Shown here piece after piece: positions 11,301 to 22,102 of a DNA stretch of 43,832 nucleotides; position 1 is the stretch's first letter; the number at the start of each line of letters is the position of its first letter. Location of the stretch: assembly GCA_036939975.1 (NCBI GenBank), contig JALLPB010000008.1, forward strand, positions 1 to 43,832. The letters run 5' to 3'. The stretch comes from Cyclostephanos tholiformis (lineage: Eukaryota; Bacillariophyta; Thalassiosirophyceae; Thalassiosirales; Thalassiosiraceae). The notes below the pieces were generated by a model. That model had not been told where the DNA came from. It saw only the letters and a list, made by a program, of their open reading frames with translations, and ran no database searches. The position numbers were made by a program, and so were the translations under genes.

Positions 11301-11690
11301 ACGGATTTCATAAACACGGTTATCTTCCCGGGGGGGATCGCCCCCTCGCTCCACGCGCTCATCGATGCGTCCTACAAGTGGTCGACGTTGACTTTGGAAC
11401 ATATCGACAACATTGGCCTACATTACGCCGAAACGTTGGCGGAGTGGCGCAGGAGGTTCAATGCCAACGAGGCGACGGTGAGGAAGATGGGTTTCGACGA
11501 CGTCTTCTTGCGAGTGTGGAACTATTACATGACGTATTGCGAGGCGGGCTTTCGGTCGCAGACTGAGCATTGTCTCATCTTAGTATTTTCTCGCCCGGGG
11601 AATAGGGCCCTTGTTCCGTTGAGTGAAAGTAGATCGGTAACACAGATGAGAGGCCTGACCAAAGAAGAAGTTCAGTCCTGGCTAGAATAG
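8307..11690 (+). CDS. FAD oxidoreductase / cyclopropane fatty acid synthase fusion
   Basis: This is a 1127-residue intronless fusion. The N-terminal half is an FAD/NAD(P)-binding amine-oxidase-like domain with the dinucleotide motif IIGGGVSG at about 13-20 and the tract FESEGRLGGHAHTL. The C-terminal half is a SAM-dependent cyclopropane-fatty-acyl-phospholipid synthase: HYDLSNDLF, then LLDIGFGWGG (SAM site, about 878-887), CEMIEAVGHEHL (about 952-963), VIFPGG, and the end motif TYCEAGFRSQTEH. The order matches plant CPA-FAS proteins. In bacteria the two parts are usually separate neighbouring genes, often with a DUF1365 gene that is absent here. CFA synthases methylenate double bonds of membrane phospholipid acyl chains; the flavoprotein half's role is unsettled in the family. 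The open frame extends upstream to a GTG at 8172, but 8307 is the first ATG, in good context (ACGATGG), after an AT-rich leader. It is divergent from the desaturase, an enzyme that makes unsaturated chains. Confidence 0.9.
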   Translation: MEVKTVGKTRIAIIGGGVSGLAAAWHLVQSSSTSTSSDGGDGGGGSSSSSSSPYDVILFESEGRLGGHAHTLRLNTRTRTCVEYANGASVHSTTTNIADADATVLVVEEEDGKRNDDGMVDVDVGFMVYNPVNYPNMTRWFDRLGVRGENTDMSLSVSLDDGIREWSSRSLRGLLANPLQLFKSEFRSFLSDLTRFNVEAGDLLLLPRDDPRRMVTIGEYLTREGYTVAFATYYLLPMMAALWSSSHEDVLSFPATSLIEFMCNHRMLQLFDRPVYQTPAGRSIEYTGVMARILGDGARTRTPIVSLKKFRRASTGLVEFELFTTDGVSVGTFDHVIFACHSPQAARILESNNIDAAAAASAACDDDDDDTALVDRGLIDALRMIEYGDNVVYVHSDPRLMPTRKCAWGAWNCMGKSSLLASRIASRREGEAMEGSASGFGNRLTSSSSDDDVRGDVATVNGDGASLEGEDGRMRAVYVMYHLNRLQNLKTSTDVFVSLNPHVPPKSELVYRRQIMAHPQFNVRTHAGRSMVRDLYQGKSGLWFCGAYMCYGFHEDGCRSGFEVATSINGIPLPWANGMDDGDTAVTAAPTTTTMVLPPPDLARSNHERNDGPYRRLKRLLTYRLPVAICKALVTRFLKSAITRGRLILKLNDGSLLSFGDGSACGDDSRPVTARVYDDWFFVKVATEFDLGLARSYMAGQFLVEGLDDEEGYPWTLRSPGKERTKAETNGVIGDPVGLTRLFLLFVGNRDGGEIGLRSAKQHTYANALQNASGLAISKVGSFVNYLRFKIFMDNSERGGSLKNIHAHYDLSNDLFRTFLDKETLMYSSAIYDAVAAPPAISGRPSSGLMFKGSLEEAQWRKLDTLCDRAQIMPGQTLLDIGFGWGGLSLHAAKKYGCRVTGITLSVEQKALAEERVEKEGLGHLINFEVVDYRVFARRADNRGKFDRVISCEMIEAVGHEHLGEFFWAVEQVLAYDGVLVMEAITTPEARYETYLRSTDFINTVIFPGGIAPSLHALIDASYKWSTLTLEHIDNIGLHYAETLAEWRRRFNANEATVRKMGFDDVFLRVWNYYMTYCEAGFRSQTEHCLILVFSRPGNRALVPLSESRSVTQMRGLTKEEVQSWLE

Positions 11691-12525
11691 AACGTGTTGT
11701 CACGGACAGTAGTTCGAATAATGGTAGATATCGATGGCGTCAGTGAGCGCGTGTATGAATTGCTCGATTTTTTCTTACTGCCTATTAAATATTATTATTA
11801 GTCAGGGCCATAGTTCACTCCGCACCCCCTTGAGTGTTCGGTGATTAACGCAAAACTTTCCAAGACGCTCTCGTTTCTTTATGTGTGTCAGTCGTCCACG
11901 ATGGAATCGTTGTGGCGAGGTCTGATATTAGATGTGTGGTATCATCAGCCAACATGTTGGGAGTGAACAAAACGAACAACTCCAACGAGGCTGTTCGTAG
12001 AAATAAGAATGCTAGGCAACCCAACAATGATCCAAAATCTGAGCAAGTTTACAGTGCAACGAGCCCCTAGCCAAACACCATCCAAGAAAGGGTGGATAAA
12101 TGCCCGTAAAATCAGTCCAGGTAATTATCTGTCATATACCTTAAAACTAGGGACACAGTGGCACAACACAACCGAGAAGGGGAAACGCCTTCATTTGAAT
12201 AAATCTGTATAGAATTTGCTGAAAAATAAAACATCAATTCAAACTCTTAGAGAGACAGCAATATATGACATCTTATTAGTTGGCTGCAATCATTGATCAC
12301 TAATTGAAATGACTTTTCCCCCATCAGAGCTTTCAGCAAAAGAAAAAGGTACGTGAAAAAACTTGCATCGACGGCGGAAATCTATTTGCAGAATGCTGTC
12401 TTTGAGCAGATACAAGCAAAAATAAATAGATCACTCTCCTGTGCTCCTCTCTGCCACAAGAGTAAGAACAATGCGACCCATGTATATATATCTTTGTGAA
12501 CCCTATCTCCAGCTTCTTCCCCCCC
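11691..12525. other. intergenic region, no supported gene
   Basis: Convergent spacer between the CFA-synthase fusion and ETF-beta. Short open frames (11845-12027 -, 11885-12070 +, 12009-12212 +) have no recognisable features. An AATAAA-like string near 12224 could serve a poly(A) site. Confidence 0.5.
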
Positions 12526-13557
12526 TCAAGCTACTAATCCTTTCTCCTTCAATTTAGCTAGCAATTCCATTACATCCCCGACCATTTCCCCTTCCTTTCG
12601 CGGAGGAGGCTCATATACCTCAACAACCTCATTCTTTGGACTGAGCACCTCATCGAGATTAAGCCCCAGTTCTTGCACCATAGCCTCGAGCGAAATAGTC
12701 TCCACGGGCTTTTTCTTCGCTTTCATTATATTTGGCATGGTTGGATAGCGAGGCGTGTTGAGACGCAGATCGCATGTTATGATTGCGGGTAGAGTGGTGG
12801 GCTTAATCTTTATGACTTCAGTTCCTGAGATTCAAGTGCATGGAAAATGAATATTTGAGTGTGCGTGTGTTTTAGTGGTGCGTGTGTTCTGTTCATGACC
12901 CAATATGGATATGAAAAAAAAAACATCCTCCATCGATCCGAATCCTTACCCGAATCAGTCTCGCGTTCTACAGTAAAGGACCCATCATCGCCTCTATCAA
13001 CTTTCGATGCAAATGTAGCCTGCGGAGCATTCAAAAGTCCAGCGAGAAGTGTTCCGGTTTGACCACAATCCTGTAAGGTGATAAAAAGCGGCACTGTGTC
13101 GGTAAGATCCAATAATTTATCCGTCACCAGTTGAAAGAAAGCACGAATGGGCGCTTACCGAATCGATACTTTGCTTTCCTAAAAGTACCAAATCCACGCC
13201 GCCCTCCCTCTCCACCACGCCCTTCAACAGAGTGGCAATCCCCCAAGGCTGCATATCTACGTAATCGCCCCGAACGTCCGCCTTCGTTTCGATGTGTATG
13301 CCCCTGTCGGCACCCATGGCCAACGCCGTGCGCAGGGTTTCGGTGCACTGCTTCGGCCCGATCGACACCGCCACCACCTCGGCGGAGGTCTTCGTCTTCT
13401 CCTTAAGACGTATCGCCTCCTCGATGGCGATTTCGCAGAAGGGATTCATGCTCATCTTGACGTTGCTCAGCTGCACGCCCCGCGCTCCCTTGGTCGGGTC
13501 GACGCGAATTTTGATCGCGTAGTCGATGACTCGCTTGATGGGGACGAGAATTTTCAT
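12526..13557 (-). CDS. ETFB: electron transfer flavoprotein subunit beta (three exons)
   Basis: The exons are 13557-13159, 13070-12950 and 12824-12526, joined by GT-AG introns of 88 and 125 bp (donors GTAAGC and GTAAGG), giving 272 residues. The protein matches ETF-beta throughout: [18 protein letters not shown] at the N-terminus, [19 protein letters not shown], the AMP/FAD-binding region [23 protein letters not shown] at the first junction, [13 protein letters not shown], then [21 protein letters not shown], the recognition-loop block found in eukaryotic ETFB. ETF carries electrons from mitochondrial acyl-CoA and amino-acid dehydrogenases to ETF-ubiquinone oxidoreductase. There is no cleavable presequence, as is usual for this subunit. 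The length is slightly above the human protein (255). The start lies 409 bp from the divergent arginase gene. Confidence 0.93.
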
Positions 13558-13966
13558 CGTTGATCTGCGCGTTTTCTATTTTTGCTTTCCCCGTAAATAT
13601 TTATCTGCGGAGGCGAATCGGCAAAGAGCTTAGGAATGGGAGATGCCGTGGCACAAAACTGGTGCTGCTCGATGCCTCGGGTTTTGGAAAGAAATTTTGA
13701 TGGCAGCAAGGACGCGCTTTGGTGTCGATGTCCTGTGTCTGTAATCTGAGGTAAGATATCCAGATTTTGTTTTTTTTGCGAACGACGTCGACGACACGCA
13801 GGAAAGATAAGAGCACCAAGGACAGACTGAACCTTGCGTACGTACTATCAATCTATCGTACCTAAGTATCTCCCGCCGCCCCGCTCCATCGTCCGAGCAC
13901 AGTGCTCGGAGCATAGAATGATAACCCGAACTGGATGGCAGCCGCATTGCATACCAAAAAATAAAG
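13558..13966. promoter_or_regulatory. shared divergent promoter region, ETF-beta / arginase
   Basis: This 409-bp interval separates the start codons of ETF-beta (-) and arginase (+), so both promoters lie in it. The short frames here have no features. The repeated string around 13896-13912 (GAGCACAGTGCTCGG) contains the palindrome GAGCACAGTGCTC, a candidate site for a dimeric regulator; this is inference only. Confidence 0.45.
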
Positions 13967-15505
13967 ATGCTTCGAACCGTCGCAAGAAAAGCTGCTCTAG
14001 CGGGTGAGTTAGAGCGTTCTTTGGTGTCATTATTAGTGACTCGCCTGCAGCAGTTCATGACGTGTTTTACCGTGTTATTTTGACAGAGAAACTGCTATCG
14101 GAGGAAGTCCGACTCCTCTGCCGAGGATTCCGTAGCGAAGTGACTGAAATACGCAATCGACAGGCCACCGGCGACATCTGCGATGGAATGGGAGGCGGAA
14201 TGGGATATGGAATCGTACATATGCAACACATTCCCTCGCTGGAGTCGGAGAATCTCTACCGCCACGTGGCGTCCCCGAAAACAGTTTCTATCATCGGGTA
14301 AGGACACTTACTGCACATGTTGTTGTAATGACAAAATTAACATGAATCGGCGGACCACACTCACCATTTCCACCAAAATATCGATCGCTTAGGGCTCCAA
14401 TGACGTACGGTCAGCCCTTTGTTGGAACGGTGAGCTGTAATGTAGTGTTGTTGCAGTCTACAAGAATGCTCGTCTCAACTCTCTTTGATGATTTTATTTC
14501 AACCTGAAGGATTCAGGACCCAGCTTATTGCGAGCGCAAGGCCTCGTCCGAGAACTTGGCAATCTGGGCTGGGAAGTGGAAGATATCCCAGATCTTGACT
14601 TCTCTACAATCTGCGCTCGCTCCGAAACTTTAAAGCAACCATCCATATACGCCCCACAGGTCCATAACAGGTAAATGCATTTCCTCTCTCGATAGGAGTC
14701 ATGTCTCAGTACTCTGAGCTCGTCTAATTGTCACTCGATGCTTGCCCTCGTATGCAATGGAATCCGTAGCCTCAGTGTGGGCGCTGGAACGAGAGCTCTT
14801 GCCGACCTGGTGGAATCCAAATTGAAGCTTGGCAGATTCCCACTCATATTGGGTGGTGATCATAGTATCGGAATTGGATCGTTGGCGGGAATATTGCGCA
14901 CGAGGCCCAACACCGGCGTGATTTGGGTCGATGCCCATGCCGATCTGAACACCCCCTCCTCATCGGAGAGTGGGAACATGCATGGGATGCCGCTGGGCAT
15001 CATGATGAAGGAACTGGTACCCGATCGTAGTGTCATTCCCGGATTCGAATGGCTGGAGGAGGGGACGAGCCCGCCGCACTTATCCCCGGACTCGCTCGTT
15101 TATGTCGGGTTACGTGACATCGATAGGGCCGAGAGGCAATTCATAAGAAAACTCGGAATAAAAACATTCACCATGTACGATATCGATCACCTTGGGATAG
15201 GACGGGTCATGGACCTCGCGCTTGAGCATTTGTTGAAGAGTGACCCCGATCGTCCCATACATTTGTCATACGACATTGATGCAGTCGATCCCATGCATGC
15301 ACCCGCCACTGGGACTGCCGTGAGGGGCGGCTTGACTTGGCGGGAGGCTCACTTTGTGGCGGAACATGTCGTTAAGAGCGGGGCCCTCGCTAGCGCGGAA
15401 ATAGTTGAGGTAAATGCAGCATTGTCTGATGGCCATGGAGCGAGCGCAACGGTAGAGCTGGGGCATCAATTGGTTAATGCAATGCTTGGCGAAGCTATGC
15501 TGTAG
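13967..15505 (+). CDS. arginase, probably mitochondrial (five exons)
   Basis: The exons are 13967-14003, 14087-14297, 14393-14429, 14510-14670 and 14770-15505, all with GT-AG introns of 80-99 bp, giving 393 residues. It belongs to the ureohydrolase family and hydrolyses arginine to ornithine and urea. The manganese ligands are all present: GGDHS with His180, DAHADLNT (203-210), and SYDIDAVDP with Asp317/319/322. HGMPLG is also present. SIIGAPMTYGQPFVGT near the exon 2/3 junction matches the arginase N-terminal strand. The usual EVNP motif reads EVNAAL. The first 12 codons plus exon 2 give a basic N-terminal extension (MLRTVARKAALA), which looks like a mitochondrial presequence; diatom arginase works with the mitochondrial ornithine-urea cycle. 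The exon 5 acceptor at 14770 was chosen because it restores the spacing of the NxxSVG block; the alternative at 14776 cannot be excluded. Confidence 0.9.
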
Positions 15506-16221
15506 GGTTGTTAAATATCACGCTATTTCTCTTATTTTTGGTGGCAAAAAAAATATTGCTATCATGTTAGGATTTCTTTGCTCTTATTAGTTGAAGTCCA
15601 AGAATCCCCTCGCAAAATACACAAACAGCCTCGTGGGCTTTCAATGAAATGATTTAAATTAAGAATCCGATCATCTGTACTAATCACAGCTAATCAACAT
15701 TGTTGTTTGCCTGGGCAGGAATCTGTCCGGTGGGACTCACAGATCACACATTCATAGCTTGCTCTGTCCTCGATGAATTACAATTGTTTAGATGATTGGT
15801 GGCACCCACACTCATATGATGCATTTGTAACTAGCCCTGTCTTCAAAGAATTGAAATTACATTGTTCAAATTGCCTTAAATGCCAGAAGCATCACCAAGG
15901 ATGACCAAATCGAAGCATACTTTTCAGAGCAAAACCTAAAAATGAGCCAAGGACGATCTCATTCAATTGAAGTACTGAGGATTCAGTGATGGAACAAATT
16001 TTTTGGTCTTTGGTGCACATTTTTCATAGAAATCATTATGGCGGAGTATCTCACTTTCGCTGAAGTACTGCAGTTGACATAGTACATCAAACTGCCCGAT
16101 TATGATCATGTAAATAGTTATAGTCAATGAAATACCTCCATCGATTGATTATTTTTATTGATTAATCACAAGAATCTTTATGTAACTCGATGATCGTGGT
16201 CGGGTGTAGGATAGACACGTT
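15506..16221. other. intergenic region, no supported gene
   Basis: AT-rich convergent spacer between arginase (+) and DXS (-). I see no open frame, RNA gene or repeat family here. It should contain both 3' UTRs. Confidence 0.5.
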
Positions 16222-18705
16222 TCACTGCACTGTCTCCAATTCCTCCAACACGGGCACATCTATCTTATTTGCCAATCGCAGCACAGTCCCCCTGATGTGA
16301 TGCGAGTTGAGTCCCGCCATTTCATATTGTTCGTACTGCGTCGCCGCCTCGAAGTATGTATCGGGCAAGACCATCGGACGGAACTTCAATCTCCCATCGT
16401 CTAGTGCACCGTCCAAGGACAGGAAGTGCAAGACGTGATCACCGAATCCGCCAATGCTCCCCTCCTCCACCGTGATGAGTATTCCATTGTCCTTCACGAG
16501 ATCCCGGATCAGATCGAGGTCCAGCGGCTTCATGAACCGAGCGTCGGCGACCGTAATGGCGAGGTCCGAGTTCATGTTCTCGGCCTCGTCGGCGGCAACG
16601 AGCGCCTCGGAGAGACGAGTACCGAGCGAGAGGATGGCAACTCGGTCCTCCCTCTTACGACCTCGGGATCCCGGGCCCAATCTGGAGTCCGAACTACCAT
16701 TTGCGGCTGCACCCTCGCTAAGGGCGCGGACCCCACCTGGTTTGCGAATGATGCGGCCCTTGCCGATCTCGATGGTCGTACCTTCACAAAAGAAAAAAAT
16801 GAGTTTGAGAAAAATGACATCAGCGACACTCGAACGAGCGATGAAGTGCACCCCACGGAGCCGCCAAAGGTACATTTCCTAATCAAGACAAAAACGACGA
16901 AACCTCGAGGTCAATATCTCACCCTTGGTGGGGATCTCGTCATCCTCCAGATCGTACCCAAATAGATTCTGCAACTTCTCCGCGCCGTACCCCACGCCGC
17001 GGGGGTATCTCAATACGCTCGGCCCATCGTCGAAGTCGGCGCACGTCGCGACCATGTTCCTAAGTTCGATCTCGTCGCTCGGGCTCATTATCGTCAGGTT
17101 CGGGATGCACCCGAGGTACGCAAGGTCGTAGCAACCGTGATGGGTCGGTCCGTCATTCCCGACCACGCCCGCCCTGTCGAGTATCATCCTCACCGGCAAG
17201 TTCTGTATCGCGACGTCGTGCACGACCTGATCGTACCCCCGCTGCATGAACGTCGAGTAGATGCAACAGAAGGGCTTGAGGCCCTCGCACGCCATACCAG
17301 CCGCGAACGTCACGGCGTGCTGCTCGGCGATGCCAACGTCGAACGTGCGCTTCGGGAAGCGCCTCCCGAAGATGTCCATGCCCGTCCCCCCCGGCATCGC
17401 CGCGGTGATGCCCACGATGGCGCGGTCCTCCGTGGCCGCGTCGATTAGCGCGTTGGCGAATATGGAAGTGAACGACGGAGCCGCGGCCTTGCCCTTGACC
17501 TGCACGCCGGTGGCGATATCGAACTTTCCCACGCCGTGCATGCGATCGGACGCGGCCATGGCGGGGGGGTAGCCGTACCCCTTCGTCGTCTTCACGTGTA
17601 GCAATACCGGCTTGTTCGAATCGGAATCCCTCAGCTTCTCGAGTATCGGCACCATGTTCTCGAGGTCGTGCCCGTCGATGGGTCCGACGTAGAAGAACCC
17701 GAGCTCCTCGAAGATGGTCCCGCCCGTGACGAGGCCGCGCGCGTACTCGTCGATGCGCTTGTTCACGTCCTGTACGGTCTCGGGGAAGAGGCGATTCAAT
17801 CCCTTGGCGAAGTCGCGAAAGTTCTGGAACGGCTTCGACACGAGTAGGTTGCTAGTGTACGCGCTTAGCTGACTCGCCGGGCGCACGCCACCGGCCGTCT
17901 GCGTCCCCGTCGGCAGGCTCACCTGTCCGTTGTCGTTCAATACCACGATCATGCGACTGCTCAGGTATCCGGCGTTGTTCATGGCCTCGTACGCCATCCC
18001 CCCCGTGATGGCCCCGTCCCCGATAACGGCGATGCAGTTATTCCGCCTCCTGTTCAATATCGACTTGGCGACGCTCATGCCCTGGGCGGCGCTTATGCTC
18101 GTGGAGGAATGTCCGGCCCCGAAGGAATCGTACTCGCTCTCCTTGCGCTTGCAGAAGCCGGACAATCCCCCGAGCTGCCTGAGCGTGGGGAAACGATCCC
18201 GTCGTCCCGTTAGCATCTTGTGCGGATAGCACTGATGGGCCACGTCCCATATGATGTCGTCCTCGGGCATGTCGAAGACGTAATGCAATGCGACGGTGAG
18301 TTCGGTCACGCCGAGGGAGGACGAGAAGTGTCCGCCGGTGCGCGAGACCGATTCGATGACCTCCCATCGCAATTCGTGCGCGAGCTGCTGCAATTCGCGC
18401 ATGTCGAGACGCTTCATGTCGCGGGGGTACTGGACGGAATCCAGTATCGGCTTCGAGGTCGGCCCGGCGTAGGGCGGTCCGGATGGCACGATGCGATTGA
18501 CGGCCTCGTGTAGGCGGGTGCGGACGGACGACGATTTCGACGTCGTCGTCGTCGTCGTCGTCGTCGCGCGATGGGACGGGCGGGAGGGGGGGGGGAAGAC
18601 CCTCGCGGCGTTGAAGGCCGTCGAGACTGGTAATGCGGTATATGCCACCGCCACGGTTAGGGCCGCCGCCGCCGCCGCGACGGATGTGGACGAAATGAAC
18701 CTCAT
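16222..18705 (-). CDS. dxs: 1-deoxy-D-xylulose-5-phosphate synthase, plastid-targeted (two exons)
   Basis: Exon 1 is 18705-16923 and exon 2 is 16781-16222, with a 141-bp GT-AG intron, giving 780 residues. This thiamine-diphosphate enzyme condenses pyruvate with glyceraldehyde 3-phosphate, the first step of the plastid MEP isoprenoid pathway. Motifs seen are [30 protein letters not shown], the ThDP/Mg motif GDGAITGG (about residue 228), [14 protein letters not shown] with the catalytic Glu (about 458), and [15 protein letters not shown] (about 508). The N-terminus is a signal peptide with a poly-Ala/Leu core ending [11 protein letters not shown], with Phe31 at +1, the ASAF-type site of diatom plastid preproteins; a Ser/Thr/Arg-rich transit-like stretch follows. 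The frame remains open upstream to 18999, but 18705 is the Met that places this bipartite signal first. It may control flux into carotenoids and other plastid isoprenoids. Confidence 0.95.
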
Positions 18706-19752
18706 TATCCGCCCCGTTTTAACTTGATAACGCTCGTGTTCGAGGTGTGGTGGACTATCCGTTTCGTTTTTCTCCTTCGTTTTTCTTTTTCCCCCCCCCC
18801 TGATTTTCGTTTTTACAAACTCGGCCAATATAATAATATTATAACGTCTCGTCGAACGAATCAGAAAAGAAGTAACGGAGACTGAAGGAGGGGGCTCTCT
18901 GTCCGATTCGCTTCTAGCGGCTGATGATTGCTCTATGACGTATATCTCCAGAAGCGCGTTCCCCGCGGCTGAGGACGAGGTGGATGAAGTTGTTTGCACA
19001 AACCTTCGGTGGTTGTGCGGGGGGGGGGGGGCCGGCGGGTAGGAAGGATTACGAAAGCGTGTGTAGTGTGTAGTAACCTATGGTACACGTAATTGTGTGT
19101 GCGTATGATCGTCGTTCCCTCTCCAGAGAGTACGTACAATATGGTACCCTCGTCATCGTCGTTGCATGACATCATACGGAAAAGGTGGGGGATTTCTCGC
19201 GGGGCGGGATATCTCTAGATACGTTGAACTCCGCGCGGAGCCACGCGGATTTCGCGGATACAAAAAAGTTCAAGTGAAAGTTTAGGATGTGTCCGAACTG
19301 GCGGGAGCGGTCCAGGAGATGACTATTACGCGTGGAGGAGCGAGGAGCGCGCGAGCGAGACGAGGTGGCAGGGCGGGTAGGGCGGGGTTTTCCTTCCCGC
19401 CCTCCCCCCCCCCGCCCCCCGCGCTCCACACATCGCTCATCACAACATTTCACGCAGGATCATTATTTCCTTCGGCGGGGGGGTTGTCCGATGTGTCCAT
19501 CGCCACCTGTTATTGCGTGCGATGTCGGAACATTGTCGCCTTCTCGGTGATGTCCAAAAAGAGGCTTAAATGGCAATATCAGTCGGTCGCCCCTACCGAT
19601 CGTGTCGATTCGCGGGCATGGTCGCGCGTTGGGTTGTGGTGGCTAATCGCCATTCGGTCGTCGTAATCGGGAGGAGGTCGGCTGATACCGTCGCGGCGTT
19701 TGGGCACGGATACGTCGGAGGACGCTCATGGCGACGACGGGAATTCCTCCTC

Positions 19753-19774
19753 GGGGGGGGGGGGGGGGGGGGGG
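19753..19774. repeat. poly-G tract, 22 bases
   Basis: An uninterrupted run of 22 G on the + strand, followed within 20 bases by a (GAC)n trinucleotide run. It is one of three tracts of at least 22 G/C in the window. Confidence 0.95.
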
Positions 19775-19829
19775 ACAATGTTGAAGACGACGACGACGAC
19801 GACGACGACGACGACTTCGACTGCCGGTG

Positions 19830-20351
19830 ACGACCGGGGAATGCCGTATCGAGCGCAAGTACGGCGATCTCCTCGCACCGACGGGCACGTCCTCGTCCAA
19901 ATGCTCCCTGAAGTCGGGCGACGACGACGGGGCCGAACACGTCGGCATGCCTCGGTTTCTTTCGGGGACGTATTCAGTTATTGCGTCCGGGGCCCCCCCC
20001 TTCTGGGGGAATGGGGACCGAGCGAGGATATTGTTGGGAGGGACGCGCGACGTTACTGGCACACCGATTCGGATCATCATTTCGATGGCGTTGTTGGTTC
20101 TTTCGCTCGCTCGACTACTACCCTCCGAGACAATAACTCTGTTGTTCTTATGCTTCGGTATCGTGCTGTTTGTTTTATTCCTGCCACTTCGGCGATGGAG
20201 TACCTGCGGCTGTACGATTCGACGGGCCTCGATCTATCATCGCAAAGTGTGGTCCGCTTTGGGCGGTTGTTCTGACCATGATTCAAAACAACGGGTGGAA
20301 ATGGTCCGGTGGGAATCCCGCCCGCCATGTTTTTCACATCGTTCGCGATGA
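19830..20351 (+). pseudogene. possible remnant of a small membrane protein gene
   Basis: One frame reads as a plausible polypeptide: a polar, Ser/Asp-containing lead (KYGDLLAPTGTSS), then IIISMALLVLSLARLL and ITLLFLCFGIVLFVLFLPL, two candidate membrane helices. The frame has no ATG at its 5' end; the first ATG (19947) is well inside. The Asp-rich run just upstream, after the poly-G tract, is in another frame. It may be a decayed gene, a gene interrupted by the unstable homopolymer, or chance. No family is recognised. Confidence 0.22.
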
Positions 20352-20876
20352 TCGTGGTGGGATATATTCCTGTATGATAATCACACCGGATATGACGTTT
20401 CAAGGGGTAGATGCAGCTGCAGTTAAATCGAAAAATACAACGCTGGATAGAGATAACGGCGGCACTGAGTCGATGTAAAGTAAATGATTTCGACCTCATT
20501 GATGAACCTTGCATTTCGGAGCTGATTATCAGCGCGCGTTTAATAGCAAATCTGGACAGTAAAAAAACACGTCCTAGCACAAATAAAGAGTTTAAGAAGA
20601 CCGAATGAACTTGACTTTCTCCTCCCTTGGGCTCAACCTTTCTTTTCTCTAGAGCTCATCTCTCTCTGGATATAGTGCGAACCTTCTTACCCATTTCGAA
20701 AAGATCATAACCAAACAAAATTAATATTAGTTTAAGCAAGTATACCAACAAGTATGGCAGGACGGTAACTCTGGGATCACAATGATACACGCAGTCCTTA
20801 CTCGGAGTCATATGTGACCTATTCGATATGGAGTAGCTGCGAAAGATTCTCACATCAGGGCTCACACGTATCCTTG

Positions 20877-22058
20877 TTAAGAGTTCAATTTGAACTGTGC
20901 AACCCTGACGCGATCCATAAATCGATCCAGTACAGCGCCAGTTCCTCCAACGATCATGGTGTTGGATTCGGAATCAACAGAAATCGTATATGCTGAGGAC
21001 GGCGTACTCCAGGAGCGTCCTCGGGATTGTCCCAGTGTGGCGATAGAATCCCAAAACGATATCCGGCACTCGTTCCCACCAGTAACGAAACAACCCAAGG
21101 AATCATTATACGCCACAGCGTTCAGACTTTCGCGCGTAATGCACCCAGAGGCAAATGTCCGCGTGGGTAAGTGCCATAGAGTCAAGAAGCCGGAGCTGCC
21201 GGGGAACCCTCCAGCCGATGTTCTCGAAGTGATGATGCTGTTATTATTCAAAGTTTCCGACCCGCCGCAAACCGCCAGCCAATTATCACTGATGTCCATG
21301 GAGGAGACCCAGCTGATGTTTGATCCGATATTATTCCATGATGGTGTCGGTGACGAGTTGCTGTTCAAGAATCCCCTGCCGTTATATATGTTCGAGGTGA
21401 CCAAATCTTTATTCTTGTCCATGGTAGCTTGTACGTTCATCATCTCAACTAGTCCTCTCGTTTTGCCATCCCAGAAACCAATATTTCCATCCTCGCCACC
21501 GGTCACATAATATGACGATCCCCCCCCCGTTCCCGGCAATGATTTGACCACGTGCAGGTAATCCTTGTGACCGCAACGCCCGTAATCGGACCTAGTACTA
21601 ACGCCGGCAAAGGTTCCCAAGAGCCGTTCCGTGGCAACATCCCATTGATAGCATCCGAACATATCGCCCGCGGCGCCAACTATCGTATCATCCGCCTTAT
21701 TGTAACACGTGGAATTGATTTCGATCGATCCTCCACAATGGGCGACGGGAGACGGATGCGGCTTGAGGGTGACAATGGGGGATATCGACGACCCGAAGGT
21801 CGGGGGATGCATCGCCGTAATCGACGGATCTTGACACCTCGGTTTATCGTGCGCGGTGGCATCATCATCATCCCCGTCCCTGACGGCCGAAATCGCCGCC
21901 TCGAAGTGCGACCATTTATACATCAGAATGCCCGGTTCACCGGATGCTACTAGCAGACGATCGCCATTGTTGATTTCAACGAATTGCAAATCGTACAATA
22001 CATTACAGCTCGACGATATAATATTGCCCTTTCCGCCACCAGCTGAGACGCTGCAAAT

Positions 22059-22102
<44 letters not shown>

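Larger units (their letters stand above)
18706..20876. other. 2.2-kb low-complexity region, one weak gene candidate
   Basis: This region between the DXS start and the THOC6-like gene holds GC-rich and C-rich runs, a 22-base poly-G tract (19753-19774) followed by a (GAC)n run, and overlapping open frames in all + frames between about 19570 and 20350. Coding-like pieces are an Asp-rich stretch and two hydrophobic segments (see next entry), but they sit in different frames. No RNA gene was recognised. Confidence 0.5.
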
